Below, piece by piece: positions 22,334 through 34,019 of a stretch of DNA of 64,000 bases. How positions within the stretch are numbered: position 1 is the stretch's first letter; each line of letters opens with the position of its first letter. The notes under the pieces are model-generated. The model did not search any database. It saw only the letters and a list, made by a program, of their open reading frames with translations, and was not told the DNA's origin. The stretch is from Cryptomeria japonica (Eukaryota; Streptophyta; Pinopsida; Cupressales; Cupressaceae): NCBI RefSeq assembly GCF_030272615.1, contig NC_081413.1, forward strand, positions 20,098,285 to 20,162,284. Direction: 5' to 3'. A program made the position numbers and the translations under genes.

Positions 22334-23166
22334 TTCATGGTATATTCAGGGAAATAGCAGCACATCATCATCTGAATATTTAGATGAATGAGCAGCAAGA
22401 CCTTCTCCAAGGATAGATGAATACTTCAATGAAATGATATACCGGCATACTGAACACACTTCCTTACTCATGAACTGGCAAACCACACCCAAATGACTCA
22501 AACTGAACCAAAACAATCTCAAATGATAATATATTTTAAAAAACTCAGAATTTCTGTTTTCAAAACAACTGTAGCATGTAGGTACAGTAGGGTACAATCC
22601 TTTATTATTGAGAATACTCACCAAAGTCTACCTTGTTTTGGGTTTGCATCAACAAATATCCCTTAGATGCCTAAGGACAAGGTATTTTGAGCACTCAAAT
22701 AGGGGTGCTTCAGCTCCACATTCCCACACCCCCTTCTCATGTGGTATGGCCGCCTCTAGGGTGTACAACCTTCTCAAATCTCCATAATTCTTTCTCAATA
22801 AGGCACGACTTACAGTCATATATGCTAGTAATAACAGAAATAACAAGTTAAACTAATACCCACGCCCAAAAATGAATCATTGACATGTTAAACTATGAAG
22901 TATCTTTCTTTGATCTTCACAGATTTCTTGTGCAATGTGGAAGAAAAGCCATACAAATCTTTGACTACCATCCCATGCAACTCACCATGTATTCTTCTTT
23001 GATCATTCAATACTGTATTGTTGCGTTCTTCTCACTGATTTTTGAGGAACCTTGTGGGACTGTTAATAACTGCATACCATGGCATTTGCTTTGTGTGTTT
23101 GACTTTTGATTTACTGTGTCCACTTTGATGTCAGAACACTTTTAACCCCTGGCAATGTTACTGTTC
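22334..23166. repeat. 833-bp direct repeat, copy 1
   Basis: Matches 25156-25987 over its whole length with only scattered differences. It has no recognised coding content; a 65-codon minus-strand ORF occurs in both copies but has no motif. The ends are not TG/CA, so it does not look like an LTR pair. Confidence 0.8.
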
Positions 23167-23797
23167 TTTAGAACTTTATACTGCCTTTTCCTCTATTTTT
23201 GAGTGTTGTAATGGGATCCTGCAAACACTACAATTTTCAAATCACTGCTCTTAGGCCTATTAATATGAATCTCGAAAACATTTCTTATATCTCTTTTAGG
23301 TTATAGTGTGATTGCCTACTTTTGATAGGTATTTTCTGATTATAGTGTTGTGGTTGTCCTTAAGCTGAGCTTTACTGCACATGATTGTCATTTTTGTGTC
23401 ATGACAGGGAATCTAAATGAATGTACTAATATATTTCTTGCATCATTACATGACTCATAAAAATACTCCCCTTATCACTACTATTTGGATTTGAATTACT
23501 TCGTTGGCTCCTATTGAGTTGCTATTGTGACAGTCACCTTTACCTCTGCCTTCAAACTGAGATTTCTCAATGTATTTATACTGCTATCATTGGCTTTTTA
23601 TTAAACTCTCTTTGGATCATTTTTCCTGAATCTTTAATTATGAGTGTTGTAAATCACAGTCTCTGTCTTTGGTTCATCTTGTAGGCTTCTACTGTATTGT
23701 CCTTTATTAATGCATTGACTGTTAAAACCTTTGCACTTGCTGTCATATTGTTGTGTACAAGCACTGAAGCATGACTATCCTATGTTTCTTGAAAGGT

Positions 23798-24117
23798 CTT
23801 CTTCACAGTGTTCACTTGCAAGTTGCTGAGAGAGATGTGCTACATGAAATGGTCAAGATAGTAAAGAAAAAGGTTTGGAAGAAAGCTTGTGTATAATATG
23901 CACATGTTTTGTTGGGTTGTAGCTCAAATGATTTATGGTTTCTGGGCTTAGTGCATATTTTCAGCAGTCCTTTATGTGGGTGTTAATTTTTTGTATTTTG
24001 CAACTGGATTTAAATGTTAGAGAAAAGATCTTGGTCCTGCTAGATACATGGCAGGAAGCTTTTGGGGGGCCAAATGGAAAATATCCACAATATTATTCTG
24101 CATACCACGAGTTACTG
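23798..24117 (+). pseudogene. Captured VHS-domain (TOM1-like/TOL) exon fragments
   Basis: Two exon pieces of a VHS domain are visible. The first, ending at 23872, reads VHLQVAERDVLHEMVKIVKKK and is followed by GT. The second (24004-24117) reads [38 protein letters not shown], with a GTAAGA donor after it. These are diagnostic of plant TOM1-like (TOL) proteins, which bind ubiquitinated cargo in endosomal sorting. The acceptor before the second piece has lost its AG (GCAACTG). The start of the VHS domain, the GAT domain and the rest of the gene are missing. The intron between them is kept, so capture was at the DNA level and not through a processed RNA. Confidence 0.8.
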
Positions 24118-25155
24118 GTAAGAATAAAAAATAAAATGAACCTCAAGGAATTTCAACAAATCTCTCGGCTGAATATATTCGACTGAATCTGCCAATGGCG
24201 GGTTAACACATTTACCTTGATATGAATCCTCATTTTTGTCATCTAGATTTGTTTTCTAGCCCACATACTTTAAATGCCATATGGAAGTAGTGATATTGTA
24301 AAACTATTTTAGGGTTCAGATGCATTGCAACAGGGATGTTGGCATAATGTCATTAATTGTGTTAATGATCATGCATGATATCATGTATCAAGTTTTTATT
24401 TTGAAGTTTCATTTGTCATTTTAGAGTCTGTGGCTCTAGGGCGTAGAGTATGTAAACTTGAGAGCGAGTGCAACTCTCTTAATATTATATGATAATGTGG
24501 TATATCAAATTTTGAAAACTGTGAGCATGTGGCATTGAAGCTAACATCATTTTCATATTGTATTAGTGTGACTATGCATTATTTGCATTTAATATAGCTT
24601 TGAATATTTTTATACCTCTTTGAAATTTCCAACTTTGGCAGAATTTCCCCCTTCTAAACCTACTAAATGTTTTGAAGCTTTTTACTATGAAAACTGGTAG
24701 TGCAGGCTAACACAAGCAGTTTTGCTTGTGAACAGTCAGAGAATAACAAATGCCACAGTTATGAGATGCTTACATAAAGTGTTGTTAGGATATGTTGTAC
24801 ACTTTGCAAGTCCTTGTTATAAATTGACCTCTCATTAAATAAGGCGCTACTCTTGTGAGAAATCTCAAGATTTGTTGGATGACGCACTACATCACTTGGC
24901 ATTTCAAAATTAGAGGAAACATTTGAGGGTTCATCTCTCCTATTTGATGATAGTCATGGAAAAACTATTGCCACATCATGTTAAAGTCTTTGAATCTTAT
25001 TCAAAATTAATTTCCATTGGTTCCTATTTGTAAACTTCTTTTGTGATTGTACATGTACCTGATTGGTTTATCGCATCTTTATTATCCAAGGACTTAGCAA
25101 CACATGGTCAATTATTAGAGACATTATAATACATTTAGATTCGACTTCTTACCAA

Positions 25156-25987
25156 TTCATGGTATATTCAGGGAAATAGCAGCACATCATCACCTGAATA
25201 TTTAGATGAGTGAGCAGCAAGACCTTCTCCAAGGACAGATGAATACTTCAATGAAATGATATACCAGCATACTGAACACACTTCCTTACTCATGAACTGG
25301 CAAACCACACCCAAATGACTCAAACTGAACCAAAACAATCTCAAATGATAATATAATTAAAAATCTCAGAATTTTTGTTTTCAAAACAATTGTAGCATGT
25401 AGGTACAACATGGTACAATCCTTTATTATTGACAGTACTCATCAAAGTCTACCTTATTTTGGGTTTGCATCAACAAATATCCCTTAGATGCTTAAGGACA
25501 AGGTATTTTGAGCACTCAAATAGGGGTGATTCGGCTCCACATTCCCACACCCCCTTCTCATGTGGTATGGCCGCCTCTAGGGTGTACAACCTTCTCAAAT
25601 CTCCATAATTCTTTCTCAATAAGGCACGACCTACAGTCATATATGCTAGTAATAACATAAATAACAGGTTAAACTAATACCCCCACCCAAAAATGAATCA
25701 TTGACATGTTAAACTATGAAGTATCTTTCTTTGATCTTCACAGATTTCTTATGCAATGTGGAAGAAAACCCATATAAATATTTGATTACCATCCCATGCA
25801 ATTCACCATGTATTCTTCTTTGATCATTCAATACTGTATTGTTGCATTCTTCTCACTGATTTTTGAGGAACCTTGTGGGACTGTTAATAACTACGTACCA
25901 TGGCATTTACTTTGTGTGTTTGACTTTTGATTTACTGTGTCCACTTTGATGTCAGAATGCTTTTAACCCCTGGTAATGTTATTGTTA
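25156..25987. repeat. 833-bp direct repeat, copy 2
   Basis: Second copy of 22334-23166. The two copies flank a 2-kb segment containing the VHS fragment, which suggests a duplication inside the transposon during or after the capture. Confidence 0.8.
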
Positions 25988-27396
25988 TTGGACCCTTTTA
26001 GAATAATATGGAGATATTCTTTAACTGTACATTAATCTTGAAACAAAAAACTAACAAAGTAATTTGAAAATTGCAGAAGGGAACAACACCATTAGTAGAG
26101 AGAAAGCAAATATAAGGAAAGCAAATTGAACAAATCAAGCACTTTGCAAAGAAAGGTATGTTTATAGATGTTCAAAATGTTGTAATTTTATCTTTAGTAA
26201 ATCATTATTATATCATTTTATGAGAGAATTTCATCTACTTGTTGATATTCACGTATCCTTCCTTGATATGATACTTGTCATAGAGAAATATTTATGGGGA
26301 ATTATTTAATCCTTAATGACATCTAATCCTTGCTAGAATTTAATAAGTCAAAAAAAACTACTAAAAGAACTCTCTTATAAATTGAAAACGAAAATGAGTA
26401 GTAAGTAAGAACTTGAAAGCTTTTAGTTTTATACATAAATTCACATTGAAGATGATTGTGAAAATAGTCGAAGTGTAGTGTTGAGGACAAGGAAATTTGG
26501 ACACATAAATTACCTCATATTGGGTTGCATAATCTTGGTATTTACTCTATATTTTGTTGCTCATTCTCTAATTAATTTAAATCCATGTATTTCAAGTTAT
26601 TCTACCTTGGCAATTCTATTAGGGCTATTTTCTTGGTCTCCATACGAAATGGCAGACTAGGTATTTATGTTGTTATTTTTGGTACTTGCAATATTTTTGA
26701 TATTTGAGATTGAACTTGAACTGGCATTCCTCGTGTGTAATGGCATTGTTAATATATTATTTGAGCTTTACTATCATCTTTTCAATATCCTTATATCACA
26801 TTGTCTTAACTGTCTTTATGCTGCAACATTGTTGGCAAATGAAACCCTTGTCAAAATGAGATCATTGAATCTTGATGGTTCTGTTTGGACTGCTTTTTAT
26901 GCTGATCAATACTTTGATTTTAGATTTTAATGACGAGTTCTTCAATTTCATCACGGTAATGATGAGTTCTTCAATTTCTATGTGATGCAAATCTTTGTGA
27001 TGTTAGTCTTTTCATGCCCAAATGAACTATCTTTGAATCCATGCTGCTCATAACTTCTCATTATGGGACTGCTTGTGTTTTGAATAATTGACTATATCGT
27101 TTCTTTTGAGAATGTTGTGCCTTTTACTGTCTTAGGCCTCTTTTCTTACTGTGTTGACTTTGGTGGTGACCATCACCGTCAAATGGCTTCACATGAGAGA
27201 ACCAAAAATCTACATATATATCTCATGGCATTCTTCCATGGATTATGACTGTGATTATGATTGTCTTTTTCTGTATTTTCAATTTTTTTAGAGTATACAA
27301 AACTTTTTCTAGTGGCCATGGGTGCTATATGCATATGTTCTGTAATCAATATTTTCTTATTTTTATGTCATTTTCTATTTTTTTAAGAATGTGGTC
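25988..27396. other. CACTA interior upstream of the transposase gene
   Basis: AT-rich, with short hydrophobic ORFs that have no motif. It may include the promoter and 5' untranslated part of the TnpA-like gene, but no clear TATA box can be assigned. Confidence 0.4.
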
Positions 27397-29731
27397 ATGG
27401 ATGCTACCAATTCTGCTACGGGGGATCCTCCGATCTTAAATGCTTTGATTGATATGTTAAAAAATGGACGAGGGCAACAAATTACTATGATGGTGCATGA
27501 GGTAAGCTTGAAATTTGTCTTTTGTATGCTAAATTATCTTATGTTCCCTATTATATTATGCTAATTTGTGTTTGTGAAATGCAGGCAATCTCGAAAGTAA
27601 CTCCATCGAGCGTGAATCTTGTTGGCATGAAGGATCCAGCTGTGCCGTCCACTACATCTACTGTTATGCCAGACGTAAGATTCAATCATATGTTTGTGTG
27701 GGTTTGATTACGTTATTGTCACCTATTAAACCATCCTAATATTTATATTTGTGCCTCATAGGATATTTCAAGGGGTACTCCAACAAACACTAATGTTCCT
27801 GATGTGGGTTCAGTCAGAATTCTCCCACCAACAACCGAACAAGTTTCCTTGAGGAGTCTCATAGATTCACAATCAAGAATACTAAGGCTCCTACCAGATA
27901 CTCCTGAAAATGTTCCAACCAGACAAGAAATACTTGTACAAATTCAGTTATGGGAAAGGGCATTGTTGGAGAGTGCAAGGCCTACCTCAGATGAACAGGT
28001 AAAATTAATTATAGATTTTTCATTTTCATAATTTAACAATTAATGATTTTTATTGTGTTTTATTTTCTTTAAACACTATGATTAGAACTTTATTATGATT
28101 GGTCATTAACCTTTACTCAATGGTTGTCCTCTTCATTTGTAGCATTGTAGATACTTTGGTCACTACAACTTAAGATGAACTGTCTCTATTACATGTAACA
28201 TCCTCTAGATACTTCTTCCTAGGAATCAATCACAAAGATGGAATGAACATAATCAGAACTATGAATGCTTGTGCACCAATCCCAATCAAAACAAACAAAA
28301 TCAAAACTACGGATATTGTCAAACAATCTTTCTCTTTATTGTTCGACCTTCATTCTTGTTGACTACTACAACTTGAACAGTGATGTATCCAAGAATGTCT
28401 TGGATCATCTTCATACTACTGGCTGCTTAGAAATAGTTTCATATTTTGGTTGGGTTTCTGACAATTTCACAATCTCACTGTAAATACAGGAAATAAATGA
28501 CAAAGTGATTGATGCACCTATAGGAGCATCTACCTCAACCCCTAAGACTACAACAATATCCTCAGTGACTACAAAAGGAACGCAAGAAGTTACAATCTTG
28601 CTCACCTCAGAAGGAAATGTCTTGAAGGATGAAGTGGGGTTAAAAAATTTTCACTTTATTTTTTGTTGTGCAGAACAATTATTTGGAAATACCATTCAAA
28701 TGGATTGGAGGAAGCAATCCAATGCTAAGAAAGAGGAACTCTTTAAAGATGTCATAACAGCATTTGGAAATCCAGGTTTTAATAAGGATATCATTCTTGA
28801 TATTGCACGGAAATACATGCACTCTAAACGAGATAATTTAAGGTCGAAGCTGACAAAAGACTTGAGATATCCACGTCCAGCTTGGATTACAGACCAAGTG
28901 ACATGGGATGAACTTATGAAAGATGCCAAATTTAAGAGGAAATCCCACAATAATCCAAACTATAGGACATCTACACAAGGAGGATCTAAAAGATGCCTTC
29001 GAGATACACCAAAAGCAACCCAAGCTAGGGTGTCAAGTATTGGATCCGATAAATTAGGATCTGGTGGGTATAATAGCATTCGTGGTGGTTTGGTGAGTGA
29101 ATATTTTCATCTACTATATTTTCTATTTCATAAAAAGTCATTGAAAACTTCTGAGTTAATTGTATCTTATGATTCATTATACCTTATAAATTTGGTTATG
29201 TTTGTTAATGTAGGTTCACCAATTTCAAAAGGAAGCTTCAGAGGAGGACCTAAAATATGCTTTATTACATGGTTCCCAAGGCCTACGACAACATTTGGTA
29301 GATCGAGGGGAGATTTTAGTGAGTGGTCATGAATCTGAGGTAAGTTCTTTATAATATCATATGACTTGTGCAATAATTGAACTAGAGGTATTAAGTTATT
29401 TAAATAAGTTAAATTGTTTTGTGTATAGGAAGCCCAATAATCACACTCATCAGGTAGTGAGCATGAAGAGGAGGTAGAGGATCATGATGAATTGTTTGTT
29501 GCACACAATGATTCGATTGTCATTCCTGAAACTCGGCAGGAAACCATCTTTGAATTTCAACAAGTGAGAGACAACAATATGGAGGAGGGTGTTCAATGTG
29601 ATGAACTATCCACACCCACAATCAGAAAGGTGCCTCGTAAAAGAGGACACAAAGCAAGAGGATGGATAGAAACAAGTGAACAAAAGACATGTTTGCTTCC
29701 TATCATTGTTCAGTTTTCATTGCTATTATAA
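27397..29731 (+). pseudogene. TnpA-like transposase gene (Transposase_24, Ptta/En/Spm), six exons, one stop
   Basis: Predicted exons are 27397-27501, 27585-27674, 27762-27998, 28490-29092, 29214-29339 and 29429-29731. All introns are GT-AG and all junctions are phase 0; the first five exons are fully open (387 codons). Exon 4 carries the family signature: DWRKQS, a helical stretch with RKYMHSKRDNLRSKL, W-T-QVTWDELM, FKRKSHNNPNYR and GGSK. The last exon is acidic then basic (PRKRGHKARGW). A single TAA at 29438-29440, three codons into exon 6, interrupts an otherwise open 101-codon exon. If an alternative end is used, the first five exons could still be translated. The family binds subterminal repeats of CACTA elements and helps excision. 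The exon model is my own reading. Confidence 0.72.
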
Positions 29732-29950
29732 ACCTAATTTATATCATCATATTTTTTTAATTAATACGTGTGAATTTATTTACTCTCAAGCTCTTCCTTA
29801 AGAACATGTGGTGTTGGCTGTTTCTTAAATAATTATCAATTTTGATTAGGAAAATAGGTAACTGTACTTGGTTTACAAGTTGCTAAATTCCAGCAGCCTC
29901 ACACTAATGATACCACATTGATAAATTATAACTTTCCGTACATAAGCGAT

Positions 29951-30120
29951 GATAATAGAGATTAATCTATGATAAAAAACAGAGTAATTATCAATTCTAT
30001 GACTGTCAAATCTATGAGTAACTATTGTTAATTCTGTGACTGTCATGATAATAGAGATTAATCTATGATAAAAAACAGAGCAATTATCAATTCTGTGACT
30101 GTCAAATCTGTGAGTAACTT
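29951..30120. repeat. 96-bp tandem repeat, two copies
   Basis: A GATAATAGAGATTAATC-containing unit starts at 29951 and again at 30047. The second copy is slightly shorter. It is non-coding. Confidence 0.75.
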
Positions 30121-31334
30121 TTTTCCCAAAACAATGTAATGACGAACTCCAGTGTATACTTCAAGCTAAATATGTTGCCTTTTGGAAACATGGATATGTT
30201 AGATTGTTACCAATGCGAATGCGTCTTGTGGTCAGCTATTCAAGTTATGGATCTTTTCACAAGAGCTGTTGCATATGATGCGATTTTGGGTATGGTAGAA
30301 AAATGAGGGTTTTAAAAAAGATTGGTTTGCTTGCAGCAGTTGCTATTATAAATTTAAATAAAACTTAGAAATGAGGTTGAAACCGAGAGCTCATGCTTAT
30401 CTAGAACAACGTGGACAACAATGTGGCAGTCCTTTATTTTCAAGGTTGGTGTTCTTTGGTTGGCTTGTAGTATGCTTATTTACCGCGGGGACTTTAGGCA
30501 TGATATGATACAATATGAAGTTGCAGTGTAAACTCTTGACATTGAAAACCAAGCAATGTTTATGTATTGATCAAGCTATGAAAAACAGTGAATTACTCGA
30601 GCACAGACCTTCCCAGATCTCAAGATTGCAACTGTAGAGGAAAACAAAAATATACTTAAATACATCCATAGAAATAGAAGCCCAGATTTCTTTCAGTTTC
30701 AGACTGCTTATATTTTTTCCATTTTTGCCCATTTAATATCGCTATTATATTAACCCCTATAACACCTCACATGGCACTTTAACTTTACACAACATATATT
30801 TTAATCTACTTATAACACCATGATATTGACAAGTCCAAAATACACTTTATGTTTTTGTTTTTTTTTATTCAACTATAACACAGATCTGATCTAGCATTGC
30901 TAGTCATGGTGTTATGGATAATAGATACATAACATATAAATACACTTACCAAAAAGTGTATGGCTTCCAGTTATTGAAACTTAAATTTTAAGGATAAGTA
31001 TGATTCTTTGAAGAGCAAATGATACTATGTGGGTCACTGGCCTAAGACAAGTGCAACGGTGGTCCCAGATCAATATCACACTGCGCTTGTCGGAGTTTAT
31101 TGCACCACATGTCAAAAGTTGTGCTCAAATAAGGCCATGCTTTCTTAAATCTGAGGCAAGCACTTATCCAAATGTTAAAGATCCGTTCTTGATCTACCAT
31201 AGGAAGAGATGTAGCCAAGTTTTAACCAGAGAAAGGCAAACAGATCTTTGACAAATCACTTGTCCAATCTGTAGAGCTTGAAGTAGTCAAACTAGAATTT
31301 TGAATAAGGTCTCTGTGAAGGGATTCTGATAAAT
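30121..31334. other. CACTA interior, no recognised gene
   Basis: AT-rich DNA between the transposase gene and the BTB fragment. A 74-codon ORF at 31027-31251 has no recognisable motif. Confidence 0.4.
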
Positions 31335-32247
31335 TTGACTAACGACCAGCTATGCAAGTTCTTTTTCTTCAACAATCATTTTCACAGCCATGTCAGCTAT
31401 CTCCAATGCAAACATTTCATCCAAAAGCCAACAGAAAGCAGAACTTGCAATGCTAATCTGATAAGAATTCCATGAAAAGTAGTTGGCAAATTTGCAGAGT
31501 TGTGATTTGACAATATCTAGATTATTCTGAAGCTCCCTGAAATATCTACAAATGTTGGAGAGGTGGTTATCTGCATATTGTTGTGCAGAACTCTCTTTGT
31601 AATCTCACGGGCCTTGGATGATACTCCATTTGATACTAAAGACAACAGTTCACTTAAAATTTCTTTCACTTAAAATTTCTTTCACTTAAAATTTCTCCCA
31701 TGGTATTGAGAGGGTTGAAGTCCTGAACACATCTAGAGGTGGAAAGATGAACAACTAAGTCAGGGGACAAATGCAATTGCAATGACATAATAGAGGCTCG
31801 AATTTGATATTCATTCTCTGCACTCCATGGCACAACTTCCAGGTATTGCATGCATGAATTTAAACAGTCTGTGAACAACAATTCTAAAGCAATTTGTAGT
31901 AGTGACAAGGCCTCCTGGACACTGGAGAAGGTAAATCTCTCCAAAGAATACATCATCTGAATGCATTTGACATAACCATCGACATTTTGGCAATCGTTCA
32001 ATGTAAGTTCTATGGGCCTTACACCATCAGCAAATGACCAGCGTTCTGATAGCCTAGCTTCAAAGAACTCAGACTTTCGAAGAGCTTGGGAATGGACATA
32101 CAGAGGAGATAGTTTTGGCCCCTCTGAGGGTATGAGTTTTAGTATTACGTCTGCCCTTTCTTGGTCTCCAAATATTGGGTGCAGCTGAGCCATTGTAAGA
32201 AGAGATATACAGGTTAAGCTCAGTCCATAGAAGGCAATGCTACTCAA
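31335..32247 (-). pseudogene. Captured BTB/POZ-domain gene fragment (At1g63850/At3g05675-like)
   Basis: On the minus strand from 32247 the reading runs through a BTB domain: FGDQERADVILKL, HSQALRKSEFFEARLSERW, then SSVQEALSLLQIALELLFTDC and CMQYLEVVPWS. It then shifts frame and continues with the C-terminal part of the same family (SSKAREITKRVL, FCWLLDEMFALEIADMAV, KELA). The shift is at 31648-31695, where a 16-bp unit is present three times. Two extra units add 32 bases and destroy the frame. A TAG follows KELA. BTB proteins of this plant family are putative adaptors for CUL3 ubiquitin ligases. The fragment lies antisense to the transposase gene inside the CACTA element, so it is probably captured host DNA. 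Confidence 0.75.
31648..31695. repeat. 16-bp unit in triplicate inside the BTB fragment
   Basis: Three consecutive copies of TTTCACTTAAAATTTC (the first starts with G). It causes the frameshift of the BTB reading frame. Confidence 0.85.
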
Positions 32248-33540
32248 TCAACTCGATGTTTATTGTAAAGGCAGGTGAATTGACATTTTTCGATCCAGTA
32301 TAGTATTTCTGCCACAAATCTATATAGAATTATTTTCCTATATTGTCCTCCTCTGCTAACTTTGCAGAAATTTCATCAGATACCTGTATCTTAACAAGTA
32401 TTAAACTGTCTCCATGAATATCTGCCTGTGTTAAATTTGCATATTCTCTCCACAAATCTATCGCTTCACTCGCAATTAAACTGTCCTGCTTAAAGAAAGC
32501 ACTCTCATGTAAGATTTTTTTGGATGTTTCACTCAAAATCAACAGCTTCAATAAGATTTAATGGTTCTGCTGTCCTTTGTAAATTTGTACAGATATACCA
32601 CCAAAAAGATTAAGATTTAACCAGCGTTGTTAACAGATATACATACTGACAGAGAGATTAAGATTTAACCAGCGTTGTTAACAAATATACATACTGGAAA
32701 ATGATTTCCAGAAAACTGTCATTTAACCTTTTTTTTTTAAAGTCCGAAAACAATGTTCGATTCTATTTATAGTTTGAATGGGGAGACTGTAAAAATGAAA
32801 AACTTAATTCAAAATACACTTTATGTTGATATAACATAAAATTATAATTATCAGCAATAACTTTATAAAGTATTGCAGCATTAAATAACTTTTAAAACGT
32901 AACAATATATGAGAATAAAAAGCAGTTACTGTGGTAATAATTTTCAATATGCTAATGGAACATGGGAAAATAATGGAAAACACCAAGTCTTGTTGCCATT
33001 GCGAGAGGGAATTAATTGATTAAAATTGACTAATATTAATTGATTCAAAATATTAATATGTTTGTTTGAAAGATATTTTTAAATATATTGTTAAGATTTT
33101 GTTATGTTTGTTGAATGTGATTCTATTATTCTGTGATATTCATATTTTCTATTAGTTCTTTTTGAATGTGTATGCAATAGTATTTTTAATCACTAGTTAT
33201 GCCTTTGTTATGATTCATGATGGGCTTTGTACTTTAGCAGTTCTTGCATTTTATTGATGATATTTGGCTCTCTATTTCTATCTTCTTGGCTCATGGTAAT
33301 CTTTCATGCTATGTTTATCACCATTACGACTATCACACAACTTAAGGTTGCTATGAGATATTCAGATGGATGTTTTAAGCTCATGGCTGCTCTATCTTGT
33401 CACTTGTCATTATTCACTGGTTTTTCCTTTTTTGAGCCCTTTTGACTGTCATAAACTTTTGACAATTCTATTGTTTGTTTTTTTAATACATTTTTATTGA
33501 AAACTACATTAAAATATTTAAAATAAATTGTTTATTTTTT
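32248..33540. other. CACTA interior, AT-rich, with a 48-bp tandem repeat
   Basis: A 48-bp unit (AGATTAAGATTTAACCAGCG...) is duplicated at 32607-32702. A 73-codon minus-strand ORF at 32330-32551 might be another exon of the BTB source gene, but I cannot support that from motifs. The rest shows no gene. Confidence 0.45.
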
Positions 33541-33904
33541 TAATACCTTTTTTAATATTGTCTCTAGAGAGACAATAGTTGAGATCTAAAGACATATCGT
33601 CTCTCGAGAGACAATAGTTGAGATCTAAAGACATATTGTCTCTCGAGAGACAATATGATTTTAATCCCAACTATTGTTTCTAGAGAGACAATATGTCTTT
33701 AAATCCCAAATTGTCTCTACAAAGACAAAAAAAATTATGTTTTCTATCGTCTTTATAGAGACAATTTTAAAGACGATAATTTAAGACACTCGGTTAAAGA
33801 CATTTTTTAAGACTATACCAATTTTTTTTTTTGTCTCAAGTTGAGACAATTTCCTCAAAAAATGTCTTAAAAATTGTCTTAAAACACCCCTCTATGTAGT
33901 AGTG
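33541..33904 (-). repeat. Right terminal and palindromic subterminal repeats of the CACTA element
   Basis: Contains perfect 20-bp palindromes ATTGTCTCTAGAGAGACAAT (33557-33576) and ATTGTCTCTCGAGAGACAAT (33635-33654). Further GTCTC/GAGAC and GTCTTAA units follow, then the terminal inverted repeat. Dense repeats of this kind are expected binding sites for the TnpA protein. Confidence 0.75.
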
Positions 33905-34019
33905 CTTCTTGGCTAGTCATATGGTTCTTCTCAAATTTGTATTACAAAATCTCCTTGTATACAAGTTTATGATTACTCTAGCTTCAAAAGGTACCCTGTA
34001 AAAGATTGACCAAAATTGG

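Larger units (their letters stand above)
20446..33904 (+). mobile_element. CACTA (En/Spm-type) DNA transposon with captured gene fragments
   Basis: The left end begins CACTACTACACAAGAGGGGT. The right end, read on the minus strand, begins CACTACTACATAGAGGGGTG, and similarity continues through TTTAAGACA for over 40 bp. CACTA ends, subterminal repeats of GTCTC/GAGAC and GTCTTAA type, and an internal Transposase_24 (Ptta/En/Spm) gene all agree with this superfamily. The three flanking bases are CAT on the left and CTT on the right, so the expected 3-bp target duplication is imperfect by one base. No TnpD/TNP2-type transposase was recognised, so the element probably cannot move alone. The interior carries VHS and BTB host exon fragments and an 830-bp direct repeat. 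Confidence 0.75.

Noticed and set aside
22649-22846. 65-codon minus-strand ORF, also present at 25470-25658
   Set aside because: It is preserved because it lies in the 833-bp direct repeat. It has no motif and no start or splice context.
22334-25987. The 833-bp repeats as LTRs of a nested retrotransposon
   Set aside because: There are no TG...CA ends, primer site, polypurine tract or matching 5-bp flanks, and the interior holds host VHS exons.
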